Of a DNA stretch of 64,000 nt, positions 43,757-52,936 are shown piece by piece; within the stretch, counting starts at the first letter, position 1; every line of letters begins with the position of its first letter. The notes beneath the pieces are model-generated. The model saw only the letters and a program-made list of their open reading frames with translations. It ran no database searches and was not told where the DNA came from. A program made the position numbers and the translations under genes. This DNA is from Pseudodesulfovibrio sediminis. GTDB lineage: Bacteria; Desulfobacterota; Desulfovibrionia; Desulfovibrionales; Desulfovibrionaceae. The stretch covers positions 877,001 to 941,000 of the forward strand of contig NZ_AP024485.1 in assembly GCF_020886695.1 (NCBI RefSeq), written 5' to 3'.

Positions 43757-44536
43757 CTACACTCCACCGAGGAAGCCGGTCAGGGGAGACGAGGCGTCCG
43801 CGTGTTTTTTGGTGGCACCAGGGCCGGAAAGATAGGCTTCGCGCCCGGCTTTCACCGCGCGTCCAAAAGCCCTGGCCATCATCGTGGGATCACTGGCCGT
43901 GGCAATTGCCGTATTGACCAGACAGGCATCCGCGCCCATTTCCATGGCTTCACACGCCTCGGAAGGCCGCCCTATACCAGCGTCAACAATAATGGGCAGC
44001 TCAATCTCTTCAATGAGAATACGGACCATTTCACGGGTTTTGAGACCACGATTGGTACCGATAGGTGCGCCCAGAGGCATCACGGCAGCGGCTCCGGCGT
44101 TGACCAGATCCTTGGCAACGTAGAGGTCGGCATTGATGTATGGCAGGACAACGAACCCTTCCTTGGCAAGAATCTCCGTTGCCTTGGCGGTTTCATATCC
44201 GTCAGGCAGAAGATACTTGTTGTCGGAAATCACTTCGATCTTGATCCAGTCACCACACCCCATGGCTCGCGCCAGGTGGGCGATACGGACGGCTTCATCA
44301 GCCGTACGCGCGCCAGAGGTGTTGGGAAGGAGCTGCATGTTCTTGGGGATGAAATCCATGACGTTTCCGGTGTCGGACTGCAGGTCAACGCGACGCAGAG
44401 CCACGGTAATAACCTCAGAACCGGACGCCTCGCATACGTCAGGAATAACAGAGTCGCAGCCGTATTTACCTGTACCGGTAAACAACCGACTGGTCAGCTT
44501 CAAGCCACCGATTTCAAACAGATCTTCGTTCATCAT
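43757..44536 (-). CDS. thiG: Thiazole synthase ThiG
   Basis: 259 residues, makes the thiazole from DXP, ThiS-thiocarboxylate and dehydroglycine. Landmarks: [47 protein letters not shown] (Schiff-base region) and [20 protein letters not shown]. Two tandem ATG codons (44536, 44533) follow AGAGGAT; the first is annotated but the second is equally likely. Confidence 0.94.
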   Translation of the reverse strand: MMNEDLFEIGGLKLTSRLFTGTGKYGCDSVIPDVCEASGSEVITVALRRVDLQSDTGNVMDFIPKNMQLLPNTSGARTADEAVRIAHLARAMGCGDWIKIEVISDNKYLLPDGYETAKATEILAKEGFVVLPYINADLYVAKDLVNAGAAAVMPLGAPIGTNRGLKTREMVRILIEEIELPIIVDAGIGRPSEACEAMEMGADACLVNTAIATASDPTMMARAFGRAVKAGREAYLSGPGATKKHADASSPLTGFLGGV

Positions 44537-44542
44537 ATCCTC

Positions 44543-44743
44543 TTATCCACCGCCCACGAAACGGAGGACCTCCAGATGGTCTCCCCTTTCGAGCTGCATT
44601 GCTCCGAACATGTCGCCCGGTACGATTTCCCCGTTTCGTTCCACCACCACGGTGCTCGGGGAGATCTCCTTGCTCTCGAGCAGATCGAGAATGGTCGCAC
44701 CCTCGTCCAGCTCCATTTCACTTCCATTGACCACGATATTCAT
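44543..44743 (-). CDS. thiS: Sulfur-carrier protein ThiS
   Basis: 66 residues, beta-grasp sulfur carrier. Ends FVGGG with the terminal Gly pair that ThiF adenylates. The ATG at 44743 (MNIVVNGSEMELDEG) has AAGGAG six bases before it; the frame opens at 44776 but those residues overlap the terminator. First gene of the thiSGHFEC operon. Confidence 0.92.
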   Translation of the reverse strand: MNIVVNGSEMELDEGATILDLLESKEISPSTVVVERNGEIVPGDMFGAMQLERGDHLEVLRFVGGG

Positions 44744-44759
44744 GGCTACTCCTTGAGGC

Positions 44760-44796
44760 CAAAAAAAAACGCTCACCCCAAATAGGGCAAGCGTGT
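44760..44796 (-). terminator. Riboswitch-linked terminator
   Basis: On the - strand ACGCTTGCCC, loop, then GGGTGAGCGT (about 10 pairs with two G-T) followed by nine T residues at 44761-44769. It sits between the TPP aptamer and thiS, the place for transcriptional attenuation. Confidence 0.85.
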
Positions 44797-44825
44797 TCTG
44801 ATTATGTATAACCAGTTCAAGACAA

Positions 44826-44910
44826 GCTTCCCTACGGCAGAATTATCCGCATCAGGTTCAAAGGGTAGGACTACTTGTCCCTCTCAGCCTTAATAGAGGC
44901 TCCCCTAGCT
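44826..44910 (-). ncRNA. TPP riboswitch (THI element)
   Basis: Read on the - strand the conserved blocks are in the correct order: CTAGGGGAGCC, GGCTGAGAGG, CCCTTTGAACCTGAT, GGATAATTCTGCCGTAGGGAAGC. TPP binding would favour the downstream terminator and shut the thi operon off. Confidence 0.93.
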
Positions 44911-45025
44911 GGAAAAACCCTATTCCACATTCATAGCCGTGTAAAGAAAATTTCTCAGACCTAAAGTTACATTGAAAATCAGCCGATAAAGCATCCGTGA
45001 CAATACTATAACGGGAGACCGTCTC

Positions 45026-45466
45026 ATGTTTTCGACACTATTTCAGGCAACCGGTTTCAAGCGTGCATTCGACCTCTTTGAAGAAGGAAAGCTTGATGAA
45101 GCCAAAGCGCTTCTCAAAAGCTTGCAGGAAGAATTTCTGGCGGTATGCGAAGAGAATGAGGCCTTGAAATCGCAGATTTCAGAAGTCGCTGAAGTTCTTG
45201 ATCTTGCTGAAAAAATCCAATTTGACGGCCAAAAATACTGGCTGATTGATGATGGAGAACGCAAAGGTCCATTCTGCCAGGTGTGTTATGATCGGGACGG
45301 GCTCCTGGTACATCTGCACCAGCATGAAAACCATTGGGAATGCCAGAGTTGTCACGGCTTGTACATGATCCCGCGCTCCACAAAAGATACCCCTGAAAAA
45401 AAGCCGCAAATGCGGAGCACCCTGAAAAAGACGATCCCGCTTTTCCTTGAACAGGAACTGGGCTAG
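45026..45466 (+). CDS. Small protein with coiled coil and zinc-ribbon-like Cys pairs
   Basis: 146 residues, not assigned to a family. Residues about 10-60 form a charged coiled coil (RAFDLFEEGKLDEAKALLK). Then a compact region with FCQVCYDRDGL and WECQSCHGLYM gives a C-x2-C ... C-x2-C zinc-ribbon pattern with a nearby His run. Start ATG after GGGAG. It sits between the thi operon and the SH3 gene, divergent from the former, with a perfect hairpin after it. Likely a soluble metal- or nucleic-acid-associated protein. Confidence 0.7.
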   Translation: MFSTLFQATGFKRAFDLFEEGKLDEAKALLKSLQEEFLAVCEENEALKSQISEVAEVLDLAEKIQFDGQKYWLIDDGERKGPFCQVCYDRDGLLVHLHQHENHWECQSCHGLYMIPRSTKDTPEKKPQMRSTLKKTIPLFLEQELG

Positions 45467-45477
45467 CTCCTTCAGAA

Positions 45478-45523
45478 AACACAAAAGCCCCTGCATGACA
45501 AGTCATGCAGGGGCTTTTGTGTT
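45478..45523. terminator. Perfect 22-base inverted repeat, bidirectional terminator
   Basis: 45478-45499 and 45502-45523 are exact complements around AA (stem core GCCCCTGCATGAC/GTCATGCAGGGGC), with AAAA/TTTT flanks acting as T runs on either strand. It lies between two converging genes. Confidence 0.9.
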
Positions 45524-45530
45524 TTGGATA

Positions 45531-46949
45531 TTACATGAAATCCGTTCCGAACAATGTTGCCTTTCGCACCCAGATTTCCAGAAAGTTATCATAGTCAAAT
45601 TTGACCACACCGTAGGAAAGATCCTCCATGTCCATGCCGGGGAGATACACCAACACGGCGACATTCTTTGCGACTCTCCGGTTCTCTTTCCACAATGTAG
45701 ACGCAAAGTCTTTGAGTGCCTTTTCATTTGGCAGTTTGGTCGTGGACAAGAACACCTTGAGGACAATCCAGGGTTCTCCCAGTTGCCGTGTCTCGGATTT
45801 CTCTACAATTCTATACTGATATCCATGAGCAGTCTTGTTTGGTGTGGGATCAGGCCGTTTCGCACCGGTAAAGGCCTTCCGATCAATCACAATGGTTTGC
45901 TGCTTGGCCGGAGCTTGTGCCACTGCTTGTGGTGCCGGTTTTGGCGCGACAGGCTCTCTTACAGGCTCCTGTTTCACCGGGGCCGGTTTGGGAACAACCG
46001 GAGCTACGGCCTTTGGCTCCGGAGTTGGTGGCGGAGTCACGGTTTTTGATACGACTACGGACGATTCTACCGGAACCACAGCCTGCCGGACCTCCGATTT
46101 GACCGGAGCGGTCGCTTCAACAACAGCCTTACTCCCCGTATCGATAATACTTTGCAGAGAGTACCCCATGGAACCGCTCTCGACGAGAACGGTGGAGTTC
46201 TCCTTGAAAACGGCATACCAACCGCTTCGCAGCAAACCGACCTTGACCCGATCCCCCTCTCGCAGCGTCGTAACCAGCGGCGAGCTTGAGGTGCGGCTCA
46301 TGCGCACATTAATGGTTGATGTCAGTTCAACCAATTGAAAAGTCGGCGGAGCCGGTTTTTCCGGTTGTGCGGCCACTTCCTGCTCTTCAGGGGCTGGGGC
46401 CTTGCCCAGTCCGGCCTTGGCAAGCGAGGCTTCAGTAGCAGGATCCAGATACTTTGCGCTGCAATACCCCATACCGCCCATCTCAGATCGGATGGTAGCA
46501 TCCATCGGAAAGACCCGCGTCCAGTCTCCATCGGGGAAATCCGCTTTGACATGCATCATGGTTTTGAGCTGCCCTACCTTCTTCCCTCTCCGGTTTGGTT
46601 TAGTCCTGATATTGACAGCCCGATTGGCGTACACCACTTCTCCCCACTCTTTGGGTTCATGCCGTGTACGCTTCTTCTTGAGGTATTTGACATTGGAATA
46701 TCCCACAGCTGCAGCCTGCGTATTCCGGGTCTCATTCGGTTCGAAGACCGCAACCCAGCCTTCCTTGAGGTAGGCGATGCGTACCTTCTGTCCCGGATAC
46801 AGGCTTCCTACCCAGCGAGCCTTGGCGGAGCGAGCGCTCCGCAGATTGAGAGGCCTATCCGCATACCGAATTTCACCAAAGGCGTATGCCGTGGAGGCAA
46901 ACACCAGCAGGGTGAGGACAACGACGCTGCATATCTGAATCTTTCGCAT
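45531..46949 (-). CDS. Exported SH3-repeat protein
   Basis: 472 residues: signal peptide (to ~23, STAYA-FG), three SH3_3-like modules at about 25-90, 100-165 and 205-265 (RYADRPLNLRSARSAKARWV, VVYANRAVNIRTKPNRRGKK, LTSTINVRMSRTSSSPLVTT), a Pro/Val/Lys/Ala-rich linker of ~100 residues (about 270-370), and a C-terminal domain (YRIVEKSETRQLGEPWIVLK). Bacterial SH3 modules often bind peptidoglycan. It follows ompH by 12 bases on the same strand, so envelope function is likely. Confidence 0.82.
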   Translation of the reverse strand: MRKIQICSVVVLTLLVFASTAYAFGEIRYADRPLNLRSARSAKARWVGSLYPGQKVRIAYLKEGWVAVFEPNETRNTQAAAVGYSNVKYLKKKRTRHEPKEWGEVVYANRAVNIRTKPNRRGKKVGQLKTMMHVKADFPDGDWTRVFPMDATIRSEMGGMGYCSAKYLDPATEASLAKAGLGKAPAPEEQEVAAQPEKPAPPTFQLVELTSTINVRMSRTSSSPLVTTLREGDRVKVGLLRSGWYAVFKENSTVLVESGSMGYSLQSIIDTGSKAVVEATAPVKSEVRQAVVPVESSVVVSKTVTPPPTPEPKAVAPVVPKPAPVKQEPVREPVAPKPAPQAVAQAPAKQQTIVIDRKAFTGAKRPDPTPNKTAHGYQYRIVEKSETRQLGEPWIVLKVFLSTTKLPNEKALKDFASTLWKENRRVAKNVAVLVYLPGMDMEDLSYGVVKFDYDNFLEIWVRKATLFGTDFM

Positions 46950-46961
46950 TATTCCGCCGCC

Positions 46962-47471
46962 CTATATCATTGCATTAAGTTGACTGATAACCTGATCGGT
47001 AATGTCCATGGAACCATCCACATACCCGATAATCTCGGGGTCGGTGAGAATCATGGTGAACCCCATCTGCCTGGCAATACTCTTTAAAATGGAATCCGCC
47101 CGGCGCATGACGAACTTGATGAGTCGTCGTTCCTCGGCCTGGATTATGACATTACTGGATTTCACCAGTTTCTCGTAATTCTGTACGGCAAAGTGCAATG
47201 CCTGCTCCTTGACTTCCTGCTCCGCCAGAGAGAGCCGCTCATCCTTCACCTGCTCCTGCAACGCTTCCACTTCCGCCAATGCCGCCTGAACGCGACGGTC
47301 CTTTTCCTTGCCCAGCCTCGCCAGATCCTCCTGAGCCACGCGGCCCAGCTTGGATTCATTGATAATCCGTTGAGGATTGACAAACCCGACCTTGGACTGC
47401 TGGGCAAATGCCGACACCGACACCAACAGGAGAGTGCAGGAAAGAAAAAGAAAAACTTTCAATATTTTCAT
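46962..47471 (-). CDS. OmpH/Skp-family periplasmic chaperone
   Basis: 169 residues: signal peptide ending AFA-QQ, a KVGFVNPQRIINESKLGRV strand, and a long basic coiled coil typical of Skp/OmpH. Skp protects unfolded outer-membrane proteins in the periplasm. It lies between priA and the SH3 gene, not beside bamA/lpxD as in E. coli. Confidence 0.85.
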   Translation of the reverse strand: MKILKVFLFLSCTLLLVSVSAFAQQSKVGFVNPQRIINESKLGRVAQEDLARLGKEKDRRVQAALAEVEALQEQVKDERLSLAEQEVKEQALHFAVQNYEKLVKSSNVIIQAEERRLIKFVMRRADSILKSIARQMGFTMILTDPEIIGYVDGSMDITDQVISQLNAMI

Positions 47472-47515
47472 AAAGATGACTGCCTTGTTATACCGAGAGT
47501 TATGGCAATGTAGCT

Positions 47516-47534
47516 GACAAGGTCGTACCTTGTC
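47516..47534. repeat. Hairpin between priA and ompH
   Basis: GACAAGGT (47516-47523) pairs with ACCTTGTC (47527-47534) around CGT. No T run follows, so it may pause or protect RNA rather than terminate. Confidence 0.4.
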
Positions 47535-47542
47535 GAGAGCGT

Positions 47543-49909
47543 TTACAATGTGGACAACGGGTCCAGATCAAGCACCAAACGCACCATGTTGGGGTTGGGA
47601 TTGGCCCGAACAGCCTGGCTGAAGACCGTGCGCACTTTGGCCCAATCGTCAGCCTTGATCAGACAATTGAACCGCTTGCGCGCCCGCAGCACGGAAAGCG
47701 GTGCAGGGGCCGGCCCAAGCACGCTCATACCCATCTTCTTACCCTCATCGCGTAAAATCTGACCGATCAATCCGACGGCATCCTTTCCTTCATCATACTT
47801 GACCGGATAACTGAGGCGTACCAGCGCCATTTTTGAAAAAGGAGGATAATTGAACATCTGACGACGGCCAATTTCCCGCTTCTGGAACCCGCTGTAGTCT
47901 GCGGTCAGGATTTCACTCCATATGGGATGCGAAGGATTGCGCGTCTGGATAAGCACCCTGCCAGGGTTCTCACCGCGCCCGGCACGCCCCGCCACCTGTA
48001 CCAACAACTGAAATGTCCGCTCCGTTGAACGGTAATCAGGCAGGTTCAATCCCAGATCGCCGTCGGCCACCACGACCAATGTCACACCGGGAAAATGGTG
48101 TCCCTTGGAAATCATCTGCGTGCCGACCAACACCTGCGCCTCGCCCCGACCAAACGCGCCAAGGATTTCCTCCAGCCGCTCCTGCCGCCTGGTGGCATCC
48201 CGATCCAGACGCAGAACAGTCGTCCCTTCAGGAAGGATTTTCTGCACGACTTCTTCCAGTCTTTCAGTGCCGCCGCCCATGGGCAGGAAATTTGCTCCCC
48301 CGCATTTCTTGCACGTCAGGGGGTAGGAATAGGAGAGACCGCAATAATGACAGACCAGCCGTTCACGCCCCTTGTGGTAGGTCATTCCCACTTCACAATC
48401 CGGACAGCGCACGGTTTCCGTGCAATCCAGACAATACATGATTGGCGCATACCCACGCCGGTTCAGCATGACGATGACCTGCTCTCCGGCTTCCACCGCC
48501 GCGGTAATCGCCTCTACCGTTGACCCTGCCAGGGGCTTGTCCGGATCCTTGAGGCTGGAAATATCCACCAGCTCAACTTCAGGCAAAACAGTGTCTCCCA
48601 CCCGTTCCTTGATGGTGGACACAGTGATGAGTCCCTGGCTGGCCGCATTGAACGTCTTCACATCCGGCGTGGCCGAACCGAGCAGCAGCAACGCATGGCT
48701 CCGGGCCGTTCGGAACCAGGCCACTTCCTTGGCATGATAGGCCAGCCGCTCTTCCTGCTTGTAGGATTCATCATGTTCTTCGTCGAGGACGATCATGCCC
48801 AGGTCATGCACGGGCAAAAACAACGAAGAACGGGTACCGACAACCAACGCCGGTTCTGTCCCCCTGGCCAGAGCCTGGAACGTGGCCTGCCGCTTCTTCG
48901 GACTCTGATATCCATGATAAAAATATGTTTGTACGCCCGGAAAACGCGCGGCCACATTCCGATACAACTGGCAGGCCAGAGCCACCTCCGGCGCAAGGAG
49001 CATAACGGACTTGCCCACTTCCAGATACCGCTGCGCCATCTCCAGATAGAGCACGGTCTTGCCGCTGCCGGTCACTCCATGCACAAGGTGCGCCCCACCG
49101 CCGTTCTGCATGGCCGTGGTCATTTCATCAAGAGCGACCTGCTGTTCGTCCGTCAACGCGAAGGCACACTGCTCGGACTCGACGCACACGCTTTTGCCTT
49201 CATCCACACCGGCCATGCTGTCGGCGGTCAGCTCGCCAATACGGACTATGCCCGCTTCTTCGAGCTTGGCAGCCGTATCGGACACCCAATCACCCAAGGC
49301 GTATTTCAGGCCATACAGACTCTGCGGACCGTTTTCGAGCAGATGATTAAGCAAACGGAGCTGTCGCTTGGCATTGGGGCGCACGGCCCACGGCGGATCA
49401 GATTCAAGCGAAACAAACCGCTCCTCCGCCTCTTTCTTCGCATTGACGCGTACGCGCATGCGTCCGGCCAGCCACAGCTCCATGAGCGCTGCCTTGTCCT
49501 CGTCATCATATTTGACAAGAGCTGACGGACGAACGGACGCCGGGAGCTTCCGTGCTGACATATGCTTGTCCACTCGAAACGTCACTGCCGCGGTCCGCAA
49601 ACCGCGAGGCAGAGCTATTTCAAGAATACGCCCCACATTGACCATCTGACGCGAAGCCAGATTCACGGCCATGTCCACATAGTCTTCAGACAAAATGACA
49701 GACCGCTCCAACGGCCAGATCATGGATTTGATTTCCACTCCCTCCGGCGCTGCCTCGGCAGGCCCGATAACCACGCCCGCCCTATGGGATTTGCCAAAGG
49801 GAATGATGACCCGCTGCCCCGGAGAGAGGTCGGGAAAATACGAAGGACGCTCATATGTCCACGCCTGATACGGAGGACTGACTAGCGTTACCTGCCAGAG
49901 ATCGGCCAT
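47543..49909 (-). CDS. priA: Primosomal protein N' (PriA helicase)
   Basis: 788 residues, replication-restart helicase. Walker A GVTGSGKT at 278-285, DEEH box in IVLDEEHDES, and eight Cys in pairs (CLDCTETVRCPDCEVGM ... CHYCGL, CKKCGG) that bind two zinc ions in PriA. The N-terminal ~110 residues are the 3'-end-binding domain. Start ATG 49909 six bases from the previous gene's stop. Confidence 0.96.
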   Translation of the reverse strand: MADLWQVTLVSPPYQAWTYERPSYFPDLSPGQRVIIPFGKSHRAGVVIGPAEAAPEGVEIKSMIWPLERSVILSEDYVDMAVNLASRQMVNVGRILEIALPRGLRTAAVTFRVDKHMSARKLPASVRPSALVKYDDEDKAALMELWLAGRMRVRVNAKKEAEERFVSLESDPPWAVRPNAKRQLRLLNHLLENGPQSLYGLKYALGDWVSDTAAKLEEAGIVRIGELTADSMAGVDEGKSVCVESEQCAFALTDEQQVALDEMTTAMQNGGGAHLVHGVTGSGKTVLYLEMAQRYLEVGKSVMLLAPEVALACQLYRNVAARFPGVQTYFYHGYQSPKKRQATFQALARGTEPALVVGTRSSLFLPVHDLGMIVLDEEHDESYKQEERLAYHAKEVAWFRTARSHALLLLGSATPDVKTFNAASQGLITVSTIKERVGDTVLPEVELVDISSLKDPDKPLAGSTVEAITAAVEAGEQVIVMLNRRGYAPIMYCLDCTETVRCPDCEVGMTYHKGRERLVCHYCGLSYSYPLTCKKCGGANFLPMGGGTERLEEVVQKILPEGTTVLRLDRDATRRQERLEEILGAFGRGEAQVLVGTQMISKGHHFPGVTLVVVADGDLGLNLPDYRSTERTFQLLVQVAGRAGRGENPGRVLIQTRNPSHPIWSEILTADYSGFQKREIGRRQMFNYPPFSKMALVRLSYPVKYDEGKDAVGLIGQILRDEGKKMGMSVLGPAPAPLSVLRARKRFNCLIKADDWAKVRTVFSQAVRANPNPNMVRLVLDLDPLSTL

Positions 49910-49915
49910 ATGAAC

Positions 49916-50647
49916 CTACTGGGTTACGGGAAAGCGGAACGTGTCCCGAAGAAAATCAAAGGGAGCCGGAGGTTGGACGCACACGGTATGCCCCAACGAT
50001 GCACGATCGTACAGTTCCTCGCCGTCCGCCTGCTTGACCGTCTTCCATTTCACCAGACATTCAAGACGCAACTCTCCCACCGTAACCACCACCTTTTGGG
50101 GTACACGGTACCCGGCATAGGTGCGGTAGTCCATATAGGCAACCGAGGTCAGCCCGACCGGGGACGAATAGCGCACAAACACCGGCGCATGGTCCTCGTT
50201 ATTGAGATACACGGCAGGCGCGAGGCTGTCATCTGGAGCGGCTCCGATCATGACGCACGGTTGATCGCTGTAAAACCCAAAAGTACGGACAGTCAGGTCC
50301 ACCCCCCACCGCTGCCAGCTCTTGAGCGGATGCGGAGTCACCCACAGGAACATGGGGGACTGCGCAAAGCCCCCTTCAAGGCAGGAGGCAACCACATTGC
50401 CGCCGTTACCAACAGCCTCGACCGAATCTCCGGCCATCCACTGCTGCCGCCACTTTCCCTGATTGAACCAGAGATTGACGGAGACGCCCGGGTATTCCGG
50501 AAAGGTCACCTCCGCTTCCCATGAGGACAACGGGCCGTATGTCTTCTGTAAAATCGCTCCCAGCTCTTCGTCATCCGGCAAAAAAGCCAGAGCAGGAAGA
50601 GCTGAAAGAGCGAAGAAGGCAATGATCAGGAACGCAATCCGTTTCAT
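49916..50647 (-). CDS. Periplasmic protein of unknown function
   Basis: 243 residues: signal peptide (KRIAFLIIAFFALSALPALA-F), then a beta-rich domain (LSSWEAEVTFPEYPGVSVNL, VSVNLWFNQGKWRQQWM). It faintly recalls LolA-like lipoprotein-binding folds, but this is weak. Start M at 50647 gives the signal peptide; the longer frame overlaps galU. Between galU and priA. Confidence 0.65.
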   Translation of the reverse strand: MKRIAFLIIAFFALSALPALAFLPDDEELGAILQKTYGPLSSWEAEVTFPEYPGVSVNLWFNQGKWRQQWMAGDSVEAVGNGGNVVASCLEGGFAQSPMFLWVTPHPLKSWQRWGVDLTVRTFGFYSDQPCVMIGAAPDDSLAPAVYLNNEDHAPVFVRYSSPVGLTSVAYMDYRTYAGYRVPQKVVVTVGELRLECLVKWKTVKQADGEELYDRASLGHTVCVQPPAPFDFLRDTFRFPVTQ

Positions 50648-50657
50648 ATACATGCAC

Positions 50658-51530
50658 TCACTTCGAGCAGGAGAGCAATTCCTGCAAACGCAAGACAAGA
50701 TCATCTCTGAGCTCTTCATCCTGCAAGGCAAAGTAAATGTTGGCCGTCAGGTATTCCACCCAGTCACCAGCGTCAAAACGCTGACCACCGAGTCGTACGG
50801 CAATGAGTTTATCCTGGTCAGCCAAGCCCTGTAGCGCGTCGGTCAATTGAATTTCACCGCCGACGCCGGCCTTTTGACCCTCAAGAATATCAAATATTTC
50901 AGGAAGAAGAACATATCGACCGATAATAGCCAGATTGGAGGGAGCGTCTTCAATTGCCGGTTTCTCAACCAGGTTTGTTACCCGATAGGTGTCGTTATCC
51001 AGCTTTTCGCCCTTGATGACACCGTACTTGCTGACCTTGTCATCAGGCACTTCGATTACGCCGACAACAGCCTTGCCTGTGGCTTTGGCCGCGGCAATAA
51101 GTTCGCCGATACCGGTATCCTTGCCGAACATCAGGTCATCGCCAAGCATGACGGCAAAAGGTTCGCTCTTGCAGATCTCGGCAGCCGACAACACGGCATG
51201 CCCCAGACCAAGCTGTTCTTTCTGACGCACGCCGATCACATTGACCAGCGAGGCCACACGGCGCACTTCTTCAAGCATCTCAACCTTGCCTGCGCGGTCC
51301 AGCAGCTGTTCAAGCAAAAAGTTGCGGTCAAAGTGGTCTTCGATAATGGTCTTGTTCTGGTTGGTGATGAACACCACGTCTCGAAGTCCGGCTTCTATAC
51401 CTTCTTCAACAATATACTGCACAATGGGCTTGCGAAAAATGGGCAACATCTCTTTGGGGACGTTCTTGGTGGCAGGCAAAGAACGTGTGCCCCAACCAGC
51501 TACAGGAATGACGACTTTCTTGATATCCAT
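50658..51530 (-). CDS. galU: UTP-glucose-1-phosphate uridylyltransferase
   Basis: 290 residues. Nucleotidyl-transferase motif VIPVAGWGTRSLPATKNVPK at the N-terminus and EKPAIEDAPSNLAIIGRY, GQKAGVGGEIQLTDALQGLA downstream. It makes UDP-glucose for surface polysaccharides. Near glmM, the usual order in this group. Ribosome site GGAGG. Confidence 0.95.
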   Translation of the reverse strand: MDIKKVVIPVAGWGTRSLPATKNVPKEMLPIFRKPIVQYIVEEGIEAGLRDVVFITNQNKTIIEDHFDRNFLLEQLLDRAGKVEMLEEVRRVASLVNVIGVRQKEQLGLGHAVLSAAEICKSEPFAVMLGDDLMFGKDTGIGELIAAAKATGKAVVGVIEVPDDKVSKYGVIKGEKLDNDTYRVTNLVEKPAIEDAPSNLAIIGRYVLLPEIFDILEGQKAGVGGEIQLTDALQGLADQDKLIAVRLGGQRFDAGDWVEYLTANIYFALQDEELRDDLVLRLQELLSCSK

Positions 51531-51553
51531 GTGTTCCTCCGATTGCTTCGGGG

Positions 51554-52906
51554 TTACTTCAAAAACTTTTCACAGGCCTCGACGATGTCACCGGCATAGA
51601 GTGCGACCTTATCACTGTCCGGGCCTTCGACCATGACTCGACAGACCGCCTCGGTACCGGAGTAACGAAGCAGGACGCGGCCCTTACCCTTGAGAGCTTC
51701 CTCGACCTTGCGAACAGCGACCTGAACTTCAGGGGCCTTCTCAAAGGGAATCTTCCGCTTCACATGCACGTTGAGCAGTACTTGCGGGAAGGGTTCGAGT
51801 AATCCAGCCAATGAAGAAAGAGGGCGATCCTTCTCTCGCATGAGTCGCAGCAGTTGGAGCGCAGCCAACAGTCCGTCTCCGGTCGTGGAATGCTCCATGA
51901 AAATGAGATGTCCCGACTGTTCACCACCAAGCATGGCTCCTTCCCTGCGCATGGCTTCCATGACATACCTGTCGCCAACAGCCGTCCTCAGCAGGGTTCC
52001 CCCCTTCTCCTTCATGAATATTTCCAACGCCATGTTGGACATGACCGTCGCCACCAGCATGTTCTTGGGCAGTTTGTCGGTCTCCATGAGCCTGAGCGCC
52101 GCAAGGGCCATGATCTGGTCACCATCCAGAATACGACCTTTTTCATCACACACGATGAGTCTGTCGGCGTCTCCGTCCAGAGCAATACCGATATCCGCAC
52201 CATTCTCGACGACCGACTGCGAAATGACTTCGGGATACAGCGAGCCGCACTGCTGATTGATATTCAGGCCATTGGGTTTTACGCCGATCTTGATGACCTC
52301 GGCCCCCAACTCCTCCAACACGTCCGGGGCAACGCCATAAGCAGCTCCGTGCGCGCAATCCAGCACGACTTTCATGCCGTCCAGAGTGAGCTTCTGGGAA
52401 AAACTGTTTTTCAGGTACACGATATACCGTCCCCGCGCATCGGAGATGCGGTGGGTCCGCCCGATGTCCTCGGCTGCGGGGTAGTCCCACTGGGTAGTAT
52501 CGTCCAGGACCAACTGACTGATCTCGTCCTCAACCTCGTCCGGCAACTTGAAACCGTTACGGTCAAAGAACTTGATGCCGTTATCCATGAACGGATTGTG
52601 GGAAGCGGAGATGACGACGCCGAGATCGGCGCGCATGTTGCGAGTCAGAAAGGAAATGGCCGGAGTGGGCATGGGACCGACCAGGAAAACGTCCATGCCG
52701 TTGGCGCACAACCCGGAGGTCAACGCCGTCTCAAACATATAGCCCGACAGACGGGTGTCCTTGCCTATGACAACACGACGATGGCGACTGCCATCACGAA
52801 AATACTGGCCAGCGGCCAAGCCAAGCCGAAGAGCTATCTCCGGCGTCATGGGGAATATATTGCCCTGACCGCGCAGGCCGTCAGTGCCAAAAAGCCTTTG
52901 ATTCAT
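51554..52906 (-). CDS. glmM: Phosphoglucosamine mutase GlmM
   Basis: 450 residues, converts glucosamine-6-P to glucosamine-1-P for peptidoglycan and LPS. Catalytic phosphoserine S102 in ISASHNP (100-105 region); metal loop [12 protein letters not shown]-terminal [16 protein letters not shown]. Just after the c-di-AMP gene and ybbR, as in many bacteria. Confidence 0.96.
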   Translation of the reverse strand: MNQRLFGTDGLRGQGNIFPMTPEIALRLGLAAGQYFRDGSRHRRVVIGKDTRLSGYMFETALTSGLCANGMDVFLVGPMPTPAISFLTRNMRADLGVVISASHNPFMDNGIKFFDRNGFKLPDEVEDEISQLVLDDTTQWDYPAAEDIGRTHRISDARGRYIVYLKNSFSQKLTLDGMKVVLDCAHGAAYGVAPDVLEELGAEVIKIGVKPNGLNINQQCGSLYPEVISQSVVENGADIGIALDGDADRLIVCDEKGRILDGDQIMALAALRLMETDKLPKNMLVATVMSNMALEIFMKEKGGTLLRTAVGDRYVMEAMRREGAMLGGEQSGHLIFMEHSTTGDGLLAALQLLRLMREKDRPLSSLAGLLEPFPQVLLNVHVKRKIPFEKAPEVQVAVRKVEEALKGKGRVLLRYSGTEAVCRVMVEGPDSDKVALYAGDIVEACEKFLK

Positions 52907-52936
52907 GGATTGCTCCGAATACGCCGTCTAACGCGG

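Noticed and set aside
47500-47540. Hairpin before ompH as a small RNA
   Set aside because: Only an 8-pair stem with no promoter or T run.
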